60,000 bases of DNA, from assembly GCF_030272615.1 (NCBI RefSeq), contig NC_081415.1, forward strand, positions 234,495,303 through 234,555,302, read 5' to 3'. The number at the start of each line of letters is the position of its first letter. The stretch's first letter is position 1. Shown here piece after piece: positions 48,249 to 59,085 of this stretch. Made by a program: the position numbers and the translations under genes. Source of the stretch: Cryptomeria japonica. Taxonomy: Eukaryota; Streptophyta; Pinopsida; Cupressales; Cupressaceae. Under the pieces are notes generated by a model. The model had not been told where the DNA came from. It did not search any database and worked only from the letters and a program-made list of their open reading frames with translations.

Positions 48249-49304
48249 TGTTAGTATTTTGGTATGGTTTTGTAATTGATGTCAACACCTACTAAACACT
48301 TATCAACCCTGGCACTTTGGAGAATCAGTAACATTCACCGACAAGCAAGTGACTCATGCATAGTCATCAGTATCTGGTACACCGACAAGATATAATGATC
48401 ACCGACACTTGGAATGATATGGAAAACACTTGGTTATGTCAAAGACATTGTGTGAAAACTTTGTCTTGGAGTTTTGTTTATTGGTACAGTAGCATTTGCA
48501 TATTTGCTGTTACCGACAAATAGGTCCATGTTACACTGACAGGTTTATCTTTTCCAGATTAACATGGCACACTATGGAGATGACTTATTATTGTTGTGAA
48601 TGTATTAAGCTGACATATTGAATCAGTTATTGCATCGGGTATTAATTGATATGTAAATTAATTTTATTTTAATAACTTGTAGAGCTGACTTACTAAATTG
48701 GTCTTAGGTTATGGTATAAATGTAAGATCTTATTTGTAAGATCAAGTGTAGAATGCAAAAAAGGATTGTGTGAAGGTATATGCGAGAATAAGCAGAGCTA
48801 TACATGCAGACTTCATTTGAAGATTCAAGGAGGGTTTTTGTGAAGACAATCAGAACTACACCGGTACTGAATCCAGCATATGAAGATGCTAATTTTAGTA
48901 GTACATTCTTATTGGCTTTAACCATCCAATTGTAGTCAGTGTGACTCCCATTTTGTTATTAAGCAGTGAGCTCTAGGCGCTTTGCCTTTTTGCATGTGTA
49001 GACCCCATTTATGTACACTTACTATCTATAGTAGTATCATTTGATTGTGGGTAAGGTTTCCCACCATGGTTTTTCCCCTTATAGGGTTTCCATGTACAAA
49101 TTTTGGTGTTATGTGTTGTGGATGACTTTATCTTTATGTTTCATACACTAATCCTTACCAGTATAGAAATTAACTGTTAAAACTGTCTACTGACATATTG
49201 AATTGGTTTACCAGTATTAAGCATTAAGTTGGTTAAGTTGTTTTGGTTTGAATTTATTTTACAACTAATTCACCCCCCCTCTCAGTTGTCTCTAGGACCT
49301 AACA
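48249..49304 (+). repeat. Copia C 5' LTR
   Basis: TGTTAGTATT…GGACCTAACA. TATAAATG at 48715-48722 is a TATA candidate, conserved in A and B. A C/G run (caccccccct) lies just before the end. Confidence 0.93.
48715..48722 (+). promoter_or_regulatory. TATA-like box in Copia C 5' LTR
   Basis: TATAAATG within ggttatggtataaatg, retained in all LTRs of the A/B/C family. Confidence 0.4.
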
Positions 49305-49306
49305 AT

Positions 49307-49318
49307 TGGTATCAAAGC
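49307..49318 (+). other. Copia C primer binding site
   Basis: TGGTATCAAAGC, two bases after the LTR, complementary to initiator tRNA-Met. Confidence 0.85.
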
Positions 49319-49360
49319 CTAGTCCTCTTTTGCAGAAGTTTAACAGCTTGAGGAGATCCA

Positions 49361-52300
49361 ATGTCTACTAACTATTTTAGGAAGGACAGTCCTAAACTTG
49401 ATGGAACCAACTATGGCATATGGAAGATCAGAATGGAGACACATCTAAATTGCAATTGAAAGGACATCTGGGATGTTACAAAGAATGGTTATACTGCTCC
49501 TACTCAGAGTCAGCCCAATCCACCCAACTTGACTAAAGATGAGGAAAATGATTGCAAAGCAAGAGAAGGTCTTTTGAGCGCATTATCTGATCAACAAATC
49601 ATGGGACTATCAAATAGGTCTACTGCTATAGCTATTTGGGATCATTTGGAAACATTGAATGAAGGAGATTCCATAGTCAAAATTGTAAAACTTGAAAGCA
49701 TCCGGGTCAAGTATGAACATCTGAAAATGGAGGAAGATGAAAGCATTTCTACTTTTATGGAAAGAGTAAATGAGATTGTTTTGGGTATTAAATGCTGTGG
49801 AGGAACCTTAAGTGAGGATGAAATTGTTTCAAAATTTTTAAGAGGATTTCCACCGGCATATAAAATAAAAGTCACTGCTATAAATGAGTTAAGAACAATG
49901 CCTAATTCATCAATAACTAGGGATACATTGATTGAGAAAATTTCAGCTATTGAAATTGAAGAATTTGGTCCTATTACTACTATAAAGATAGATTTGGCCT
50001 TTAAAGCATCAACATCATCTTCTCCATCATTTGACAAATCAGATTGGAAAGCCTTTTATGCAAGAGAACTTGAAGAAAGCAGGAAAGAAAATGAAGAACT
50101 TGAAGAACTTGAAGCACTATTTGCAAGGAAAATGCCTAAAGGTCCAATTGGAAGTAAGTATGAAGGTAAAACACCCTTTAAATGTTTTAACTACAATAAG
50201 ATTGGTCATATGGCTTCAAGATGCCCTGATAGACATGCTAGACTAAGAGAAGAAGCTAGAAGAACATACAAGCCTAACCCTGAATATCAGAGATACAAAT
50301 TTAAGAAGAATAAAGACAAATCTTGTTACATTGTTGATGAAGGTGTGACTGATGATTCTGATGAGGATTCGATAGATAGTGAATGGGTTTTTGTTGCTAT
50401 AACAGAAGATCAACCGATACCTACTACTCAACTGGTAGAATAGGTCTTGAGAGCTAAAGTTGAAGTAAATGATGAATGGATCATTGATTCAGGATGCTCA
50501 CATCATATGACAGGAGAGAAAGGTAAATTCTTGAACTTTCAAGAATACAATGGAGGCTTAGTGAGATTTGGAGATGACAAAGCTTGTTTGATCAAAGGTA
50601 AGGGTACAATATCTCTTGATGGTAAGCATAACATTGATAATGTTTAATATGTTGAAGGATTAAAGCATAATCTTTTGAGTGTTGGTCAATTCATTGAGAA
50701 AGGATTTCAGTTACAATTCAAAAATGGAAAATGGAAAATCATGAATTGAACTGGTTTGGAAATTGCAACTCGTGATCGGACTAGAGGTAATATCTTTCAT
50801 TTGAATAATAGTGAAAAGACATGTTTAATTGCACATATTGATGAAAGTTGGTTATGACATAGGAGACTTTGTCATGTAAACTTTGATTGCATGGTAAAAA
50901 TCAATACTATTGAGGCAGTTAGAGATTTACCTAAAATTGTCAAACCTCATAATACAGTATGTAAGGAATGTCAATTTGGAAAACAAGTTAGAGCTAGTTT
51001 CAAAAGTATTCCAGAAAAATCCAATAATGCTCTTGATTTAATTCACATTGATTTATGTGGTCCAGCTAGAACTAAAATCTTACAAGGTGATAGAGATTTC
51101 ATGCTAATCATTGATGACTATTCTAGAATGTGTTGGGTTACTTTTCTCAAAGAAAAATCAGAAGCACATGGAAAGTTCAAACTGTTCAAAGTAATGGCAG
51201 AAAATGAAACCGGTAAGAAAATCAAATGTCTAAGATCAGATTAAGGAGGAGAATTTACATCTAAGGAATTTAATACATTCTATGAAGTAAATGGAATCAG
51301 AAGACAACTATGAGCACCTTAGACACCATAACAGAATGGAGTTGTTGAAAGGAAAAATAGAACTATCTTGGATGCAGTAAGAAGTATGTTATCAGAAGCA
51401 AACCTACCACATGTTTATTGGAGAGAGGCAATTAGTATAGCAGTCTATACATTCAACAAAGTTCACATCAAAGGTGAAACCGGTAAGACCCTTCATGAAC
51501 TATGGTTTGGTATTACTCCCACTCTTAAATATTTCAGAATTTTTGGAAGTAAATGTTATATCAGAAGAGATGAGTATATTGGTAAATTTGATCCTAGAAG
51601 TGATGAAGGAATATTTCTTGGTTATTCATCTAAAGGCAAGGCGTATAGATGTTTTAACAAAAGATTGCAGAAAATTGTTGAAAGTACAAATGTAAAAATT
51701 GATGAACAATTCAGAGTAACTTCAAGGTATATAGACTGTGAACCGGGGATAGAAATTTTGACAAATGAACCTCCTCTGAATCCACCGGTACAGAATGAAG
51801 ATCCAGTTACCCAAGTATCATCTGAGAATTCCATAGTAACTAAGGAACAACAACAAACAAAGACACCCTGGTATGTAAGACTGAATCACTCTGAAGATCA
51901 AATAATTGGAAACAAGTTTAAAGGAGTTATGATAAGAGGAAGATTGACAAATGAAGAGGTATGTCTTATTTCTCAAATTGAACCATCATTAGTTAATGAG
52001 GCATGTGAAGATAATTTTGGATTAAAGCTATGGAAGAAGAATTAGAACAAATTGAGAAACATAACACTTGGACATTAGTTCCCTAGCCTAAAGATAAAAA
52101 TGTAATCAGAACCAAATGGGTATTCAGAAACAAACTTAATGAAGATGGTAAGATTATCAAAAATAAAGAAAGAATAGTGTGTAAGGGATATTCTCAGAAA
52201 GAAGGAATTGATTACAATGAAACCTTTGCACCGGTAGCCAGAATTGAGGCAGTCAAATTATTTTTGGCTTTTGCAGCATATAAGAACTACAAAATATATC

Positions 52301-53514
52301 AAATGGATATTAAATGTGCATTTTTGAATGGAGATCTTCAAGAAGAAGTTTACATTAAACAACCTGATGGATTTTCTTTGACAGATAACAAAGATATGGT
52401 TTGTAGGTTAAGAAAAGCTTTGTATGGATTGAAGCAAGCTCCAAGAGCTTGGTATGCAAGATTGGATAAGTATCTTTTTAAGATTGGTTTTTCTGAAGGT
52501 AATGCAGACAACAATTTATACTATAAAGTGACTACTGATGACATCCTGGTTATAGAAGTATTTGTTGATGATATAATCTTTGGAGGAGAAGATGGATTAT
52601 GTAAAGAATTTTCTATTAAAATGCAAGAAGAATTTGAAATGTCTATGATTGGAGAAATAAAATTCTTTTTAGGATTGCAAATTTCACAAACTGAGAAAGG
52701 TATATTCTTGAGTCAATCCAAGTACTTAAAAGAGTTACTAAAGAAATCTGGGATGGAGAACTCTAAACTGGTAAGCACACCTATGACCACAAATGACAAA
52801 CTATCACTAAGGGATGAATCTACACCTGTTAATCCAACTAGATACAAATCTATGATAGGAGGTTTACTGTATTTGACACAATCCAGACCTAATATTATGA
52901 ATGTAGTATGTATTGTTTCAAGATTTCAAAGTAATCCTAGAGAAAATCATGAATCAATAGTAAAAAGGATTATCCGGTACTTACAAGGTATTATAAATCT
53001 TGGATTATGGTATCCTAGAGATGAAAAATTTGAATTATGTGTATACACAGATGCAAATTGGGTGTGAGATGTGGATGATAGAAAAAGCACTACCAGCGGA
53101 GCATTCTCTCTTGGAAATAGACTAGTTTGTTGGTTGAGTAAGAAACAAAGTTGTACATCTTTATCAACAGCAGAATCAAAATATGTTGGAGCAGCAACTA
53201 ACTATACATAGGTACTATGGCTCAACCAAATGTTGAAAGACATAAAGGTAAAATGCAAGGAACCTATTACTATCTATTGTGATAACACTGCAACAATTGA
53301 TATATCTAAGAATCCAGTATTGCATTCCAAAACCAAATATGTTTCTATCAAATTGAATTTTCTAAGGGGAAATGTTGAAGCAAAGGAAATAAAACTGGTT
53401 TATGTGAATACTAAAGAGCAGATTGCAGATATCTTTACTAAACCTCTGCCTAAGAAGACTTTTGAATATCTTAGAGATCAGCTTGCAGTCATACCCCCAC
53501 TGGTAGAGACTTAG
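49361..53514 (+). pseudogene. Copia C gag-pol polyprotein, broken
   Basis: The start ATG is at 49361 (MSTNYFRKDSPKLDG) and the end TAG at 53512-53514 (…LVET). A TGA near 49458 and about ten more stops interrupt it (50441, 50645, about 50746, 50856, 51241, about 51310). A one-base loss near 52012 shifts the frame before RT. The zinc knuckle is CFNYNKIGHMASRC, with its second Cys lost. The protease [12 protein letters not shown] is intact. Integrase: HIDLCGP and RSD kept, but stops follow directly, including one inside the Glu motif ([10 protein letters not shown]). RT (52177 onward: [29 protein letters not shown]) and RNase H (YCDNTATIDIS) are readable to the end. Confidence 0.88.
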
Positions 53515-53874
53515 GAAGTTGATGATTGTCATCAATTGACAGAATTAACAGAGAAATCTTTTATTCCGGCTTTGATGGGAAGCTACTTCTCAGGGGGAGT
53601 AGTTGGTATACTAAATTTGTTGGTATTTTGTATATGAACTTGGCTTGGTAAGAACTTTGGCATTTGATGTCAAAGGGGGAGAGATTGGTATGGAAAAACA
53701 CAAGGAAAACACATGTTGCTCCCAGGGGGAGAGATTGTTGTTTGGAGAGATTATTACTCTCTGTATCTGTATTTTGATTTCAGAGATTGTTGGTTTTTGG
53801 GTATTTGGCATTTCTGTTATGGCACTTTGATGGTTTTTCCATCTTGTGGTCCCATCAATGCCAAAGGGGGAGAT
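53515..53874 (+). other. Copia C 3' non-coding region and polypurine tract
   Basis: The terminal tract is AAAGGGGGAGAT at 53863-53874. Earlier tracts lie at about 53593 (cagggggag), 53671 (aaagggggagag) and 53725 (cagggggagag). No gene. Confidence 0.75.
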
Positions 53875-54930
53875 TGTTGGTATTTTGGTATGGTTTTGTA
53901 ATTGATGTCAACACCTACTAAACACTTATCAACTCTGGCACTTTGGAGAATCAGTAACATTCACCGGCAAGCGACTCTTGCACAGTCACCGGTATCTAGT
54001 ACACCGGCAAGATATAATGATCATCAACACTTGGAATGATATGGAAAACACTTGGTTATGTCGAAGACATTGTGTGGACACTTTGTCTTGGACTTTTATT
54101 TATTGGTACATTAGCATTTGCATATTTGTTGTTATCGACAAATAGGTCCAGGTTACACGGGCAGGTTTAGCTTTTCCAGATCAACATGGCATGCTATGGA
54201 GATGACTTATTATTGTTGTAAATGCATTAAGCCGACATATTGAATCGGTTATTACATCGGGTATTAATTGATATGTAAATTAATTTTATTGTAATATCTT
54301 GTAGAGCCGACCTACTAAAATTGGTCTTAGGTTATGGTATAAATGTAAGATCTTATTTGTAAGAGCAAGTGTGGAATGCGAAAAAGGATTGTGTGAAGGT
54401 ATATGCAATAATAAGTAGAGCTATACACGTAGACATCATTTGAAGATTGAAGGAGGGTTTTTGTGAAGACAATCAGAACTACACCAATACTGAATCCAGC
54501 ATATGAAGATGCTAATTTTAGTAGTACATTCTTATTGGATTTAACCATCCAATTCTAGTCAGTGTGACTCCCATTTTGTTATTGAGCAGTGAGCTCTAAG
54601 CGCTTGGCTTTTCTGCATGTGCAGACCCCATTTATGTACACTTACTATCTGCAGTAGTATCATCTGATTGTGGGTAAGGTTTCCCATCGTGGTTTTTCCC
54701 CTTACAGGGTTTCCACGTACAAATATTGGTGTTATGTGTTGTGGATGACTTTGTCTTTATGTTTCATGCACTAATCCTTATCGTTATAGCAATTAACTGT
54801 TAAAACTATCTACCGACATATTGAACTGGTTTACCAGTATTAAGCATTAAGTTGGTTAAGTTGTTTTTGGTTTGTATTTATTTAACAACTGATTCACCCC
54901 CCCCCTCTCAGTTGTCTCAGGGACCTAACA
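53875..54930 (+). repeat. Copia C 3' LTR
   Basis: TGTTGGTATT…GGACCTAACA, 1056 bp. It differs from the 5' LTR by many C/T and G/A changes and a few short indels. Confidence 0.93.
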
Positions 54931-56192
54931 GTCTCAAAGTTCAGGACCATTTAGCCCAAAATCACTTGGTAATCAGAAATTCTTTGATGAGTTTCAATGA
55001 AATAGGATGATTGCCGAAGTTTTCTCAGAATGGCTCACCTCGATCATGCATCAAGAAACAAATTACATAACAAAATTTAGTCCAGATCTTCAAAGATGCT
55101 AATGAAGTCACCAAAGCATTGGATTTCAACTTAATCTTGTGGCAGAAAGAGAAAACTAAATGGGCAGTGATTTCAAAACAGATGCGCGATATTCAACGTT
55201 ATGGTCTAATGAATTTTCTTGCTAAAAATCAAGTGCCAGGGTTAAATGAAGATGTAATGTTTATTTGCAAAGAGAGTATTGAATGGCGCAACTAGATTAT
55301 TGAACAAGGTCATAATGAATTAGGCAGTTTGTATGGTGAATTAACACCTTTAAGGGTGACCATGCAGAAGGATTTGCACTGCGTGGATGTTCAATTGCTT
55401 AAAGCAGATAGCAAAACCCTGGAAGATACCACAGAGATGATTAACTAGTTCAGCAGCAACATTAAACAAATCAAAGTGGAGAAATCCTTGGCTGTGGAAG
55501 ATTTCATGAGGATTTCCAAAGTGAAGTCGATGCTCACAGTTTGCCTCGATCACCTAGATTCTCACAAAGACAAAGTGCAGATGGTGAAGAGAAAGAAGGA
55601 GCTCTGGAAGCAAAGGGTAATTCACATCAATTTGCCACACATAACTATAATTCAAGAATTTTCAAAGGTGCATCGAGAGTGGAGTGCGGCGAAGGTGGTG
55701 TTGGTGTCTATCCAAAACACCAATCCAAGTGATCACACCGGGATCGAGTAGACAACATGACTAGCACTGTTGGCAGTTGTTTGCCAACGAGTCTAATAAT
55801 TTTCCTTAGTTTCAGTTATACAATTAGGGTTGTTTTCTATTAACTCTTACGAGTTAATTTTACTTTGGTTAAAAACTATTGGTCTGGTGACCTATATATA
55901 TTTTTTGTAATGACTTTGAAAGGGTTCACTAAGTTTTTGAAAAGACTATCTTTTAAATTAGCTAAAGATGTTGTGTATGCAGAAGGTGGATATTCATCAA
56001 TGAATGAAAATCTCATTAACAGTTCTCTTTGATTTCAAATCTGTGCGTTTGTTATTTTGGAATTTGATTTATGTAAAAATGTGTTTCAAGGAAGGAGCCA
56101 TTATACTTTCTATGTGTGCAGAAAATTATTAGCGAATTTCATCTTTAAAAGGCTTTTCATTTTGTTTTAGTGTACGTGTGAAGTCTGTCGGC

Positions 56193-56203
56193 TTTATATA
56201 AAG
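56193..56203 (+). promoter_or_regulatory. TATA-like box of the Gypsy 3' LTR
   Basis: TTTATATAAAG corresponds to the box at 31766 in the 5' LTR and is unchanged between the two LTRs. Confidence 0.45.
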
Positions 56204-56801
56204 AATTATATATGGATCAGTGCTTGCATTCATTTTGTATTGACTGGTGAATGCAATTACCTTTTAGTTCTTTCTGGTGAAAAACATTCTATTGATTGTG
56301 TGTAATTTGTAGTTGATTGAATATTTATTAGAGGGAGTTGTACCTTAATTCAGAGGTTAATCAAATTAATGATTTTCCAACTGATTGGTAGGGAATTTGT
56401 CGTTCTTTTCATGAGCCATAATGTACAAGGTTAAATAAATGAAGAGAGACAAATCTGTTTACCAACATAACCGAATGTAAAGAATTAGACTTGTTGAAGT
56501 CCACAAGTTTTCTAACAATCTTACTTGGTATTTTGCAGGGTTCCAACAAATTTCTTGGAGATAGGAGCTTAATTTTAGGATCATTAAATAGTTTTAGTTT
56601 TTACTAACTTAGTTAAGTTAGTTAAGATTCTTCTTAAAATTGAACTCAATTTTGTTTGGGCTTTAAAAAAAACCACAAAACAAAATTTTCCTTGGTTTTC
56701 TAGGAGAGAAAATTTTCAAATTGGGTTTTAAAAAGAACAAATCAAATTTTTTCAAGTTTTGCAAACAAATGGATTAAAAGGAACTTCACCATCCTTTGGT
56801 G

Positions 56802-56809
56802 TATAAAAG
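56802..56809 (+). promoter_or_regulatory. TATA-like box of the flanking element
   Basis: TATAAAAG in ggtgtataaaaggatcc. It is a reasonable LTR core promoter for the gag at 59086. Confidence 0.35.
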
Positions 56810-57792
56810 GATCCACTATAGGTTTTAGCAAGGAAAAGAATCACAAAGTCCCGAAGGTCTTTTTTTTTGCAATTAAAGAGGGAAGATCTTCCCCTTTCGC
56901 TCGATTTCTTTTATTGACGAAACATCGTGTTCATTTTGTTGACCAAGTTTTTCTTTTCAGATTAGAAAATCATTGCCTTGAAAAGTTAAAAAGAACACCA
57001 TGTTTTGGTGGAGCAACATCTCCATATAGGATTAACAAATCATTGCTTTGAAGGGCTAAAAAGAACTTGTGTGCTTTGTCTCAAAAGTGGAAGGTATATG
57101 CTCTCCCCTTAATTGGGTGATCAAAAAGCCAAACCACTCTTGAAGCTTTCTTTAATTCAAGCAATAAATCTTTTAGCAGGCCTGTTTTCCCGAGGGGTTG
57201 AAAAACTCTTAAAGTCATTTTTGGCCGGTGTGAATGGAACGACCTAAGCGGAAAACAACTTTGAAGCCAAGTGTTCCAACCCACTATAATCAAAAGTGGA
57301 AAGTAACAAAATTCCTTTTCAACGGTTGTGTGCAGTGATTAGCCTTCCCCCAGTATCCTTACGATATGTAAAGCCTTTGTTCTAAAGGTTGGGAAGCCTC
57401 TTGAGGGATTTTATCACTAACGGCTAAACATGAAGCTTGATTACGAACCTTAGCTTAGAAACTTTGAGCTGAGTTAGTAACCAAACATTTGCAATATCAT
57501 AGTGCAAGGGTGGGGAAGAATTCGCCCCCAAGATCGCTCACCATATATCTCCCAAGGTAAATACTCAATTTTGAAGCAATTTACTTTGGGTTAATTTCTA
57601 GCAAAAGGCAAAAAAATGGGCACCCCCTAGGGGGTGACACGACTGTTTGAGCTGATGGAGTATCGAGACTAGTGGGCTATGATATTGATTATGACCCTTG
57701 AATAAAGAGTCTGATTGAAATGCATGTTGTATTTAAACCTATTGAAACATTGGGGATTTGAACACATCCTCGCAGAACCATCTTTTAGGGCA

Positions 57793-58172
57793 GTTTAGCG
57801 TGTAAGAACAACTTCTTAGCGCATCAGAGCCATCATTTAGCACATTAAACCTTCTCTTTAGCGCGTAAAGTCTTGACAGTAACGCTTCACCTGGATCTAA
57901 AAACAAGCAGTGATAGTTAGTGCATCCTAAAAACAGTTTAGCGCATTGAAGCACCAGCTTAGCACGTAGAAATCAAACTTTAGTGCGTAGGGTTTAACTG
58001 TTAGGACATAGCAGGCCCATATTAGCGCTTGGCCTTTTAAACCAAAGTTGAACCAAAGATGAGAAAAATTAACCAGTTAGCACATATCATGGGGCAGTGT
58101 AGCGCATAGAGTATTTTCTCTAGCGTATAGAGAAGTTTTCATAGCACATTGCGTCTCTTTTTCAGCGCGCAG
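57793..58172 (+). repeat. Cluster of degenerate TTAGCGCAT words
   Basis: About 15 copies of ttagcgcat or variants (tttagcgtg, ttagcacat, ttagtgcat, tagcgcgta), at irregular 20-35 bp steps, mostly in one orientation. Confidence 0.75.
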
Positions 58173-59085
58173 TCAAAACCAGAAAAATAGGGGGCAAAAC
58201 AAAGGTCAATTTGGAAAATTTTGAGAACAATTTCGGAAGCTTCCCTTCATCAGCCTGAACTTCATCAATCAGAAAACCAAAAATAGAGTATCAAAATCTA
58301 TTTCTAATAGCAAGTTTCCATCAAGCAAAGTTACCTGAAATCTGAAACTAGTTGCAAGATAAACATATCTATCCTATCAAAATCAGGAAACATCATTACA
58401 AGTAGCAAACATGTCCTTTAAAATCAAAGGGATTTTTATCCCAAAACACACTTGTTTAAAAACTCTAAGTTGTCAAATCAAGTTTCCATATCGGGAAAGC
58501 TCATATTCCATATCATTTGACGCACTTTGTCATGAAGGGGCATCTAAACCTTCACTTTGAGAAAGTAAAACTTAAGTTTCCAAAACAAGCTAAACTAAAT
58601 CCAAAAACAAATCAAAGGAAACCATTGATCGCTTGTGCATGACTAATCCTCATATTCTGAGAAGAAGGAATATTTATCATAACATTAAGTTGAAGAAACA
58701 ACAACCAAGTTCTTTGAAACTTGCCAAAAGAAATAAATTTTTATACATCAATCATCAACTCTTCAAATCTCATTGCACATTCCTTCGTCATATACAATTG
58801 TATCTTCAAAACAAAACAAACGAATTTGACAAGGAACCCTTGAGGAGTAGGGCATTCTGTCAAAAATCAGCATTCTGTCAACACATAAATCAAGGAGGGA
58901 AGATCAATTGGGCCTTCTTTTCAGAAGTGTGCATCACTTATAACATACCCTGATTTGAACCACCAACCCCTTAACAAAACATTGAAGAAGAGTTCATTCC
59001 CTTTGTCACAGAGAGCTTCTACTAGATGCTCATTGTTACTCACTCTCAATAAAAAAAACAAAGTGAAATTCAATCAAAAACCAGC

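Larger units (their letters stand above)
48249..54930 (+). mobile_element. Copia C, complete Ty1/Copia retrotransposon
   Basis: It is flanked by GTCTC (48244-48248 and 54931-54935). The uninterrupted site is in the Gypsy 5' LTR at about 22778 (aatGTCTCaaac). LTRs are 48249-49304 and 53875-54930, both 1056 bp. It is the same family as A and B but in the opposite orientation. The two LTRs differ at many sites, so the insertion is not recent. Confidence 0.93.
45890..55751 (+). pseudogene. LTR-embedded long ORF, 3' LTR copy
   Basis: This is the second copy of the ORF at 20424-31016, read 45890-48248 then 54936-55751 with Copia C removed. The longest surviving piece is 46388-46819 (SHSFFWEDWMYFFIQ…). 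It has its own stops (for example near 46003, 46186, 46279 and 46324) and a single-base insertion near 55075 that moves the final part to another frame. Stops at 46382, 47174, 47738, 48134, 54998 and 55446 fall at the same codons as in the 5' LTR copy. The match of an entire ORF between both LTRs shows that it is part of the LTR and not a captured neighbour gene. Function unknown. Confidence 0.7.
1..56467 (+). mobile_element. Giant Ty3/Gypsy LTR retrotransposon (outer unit, nested, left end off window)
   Basis: This is the outermost element. Its own pieces in the window are 19856-23272, 30692-35026, 41748-48248 and 54936-56467; everything else is later insertions. The two LTR ends match (…gtttaccaaca at 32040 and 56467). 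The 3' LTR starts TGTTGG at 45025 and ends CCAACA, the expected terminal inverted repeat. Internal domains in order are gag, aspartic protease, an archaeal-type RNase H-like domain, RT, RNase H and integrase, so it is Gypsy. With insertions removed the internal part is about 6.26 kb and the 3' LTR about 4.76 kb, which implies a unit near 15.8 kb. The base after the right end begins taacc, the probable target duplication, but its partner lies left of the window. All coding parts carry stops. Confidence 0.85.
45025..56467 (+). repeat. Gypsy 3' LTR (split by Copia C)
   Basis: It starts TGTTGGgccc after a short purine run (gaagag) and ends accaaca. Copia C occupies 48249-54930 with GTCTC on both sides, leaving 4756 bp of LTR. 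The first 860 bp (45025-45889) have no gene; they hold TTGAAC/GTTCAA palindromes near 45279-45324. The decayed LTR ORF follows, then a TATA-like box near 56193 and R-U5. The stretch 55752-56467 is non-coding. Confidence 0.85.
56468..59085 (+). other. Flanking retroelement sequence, probably LTR and leader
   Basis: This is the sequence into which the giant Gypsy inserted. I find no gene. It has a TATA candidate (56802), a perfect 16-bp palindrome (caccccctaggggGTG, 57621-57636), a cluster of AGCGCAT-like words (57793-58172), and then an AT-rich run into a Gypsy gag at 59086. That order suits a 5' LTR and leader of a second Gypsy. I cannot fix its LTR end or primer site. The 106-codon ORF at 58633 has no recognisable content. 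Confidence 0.45.

Noticed and set aside
49305-49320. Part of a tRNA gene (ggtatcaaagc)
   Set aside because: It is only the primer binding site next to the LTR; no cloverleaf surrounds it.
1-54930. Copia A, B and C as segmental duplications
   Set aside because: Their flanks differ, and B and C each have their own 5-bp target duplication, so they are separate insertions.
58633-58953. 106-codon ORF in the right flank
   Set aside because: No motif, biased composition, and a position in a probable retroelement leader; I cannot support it as a gene.
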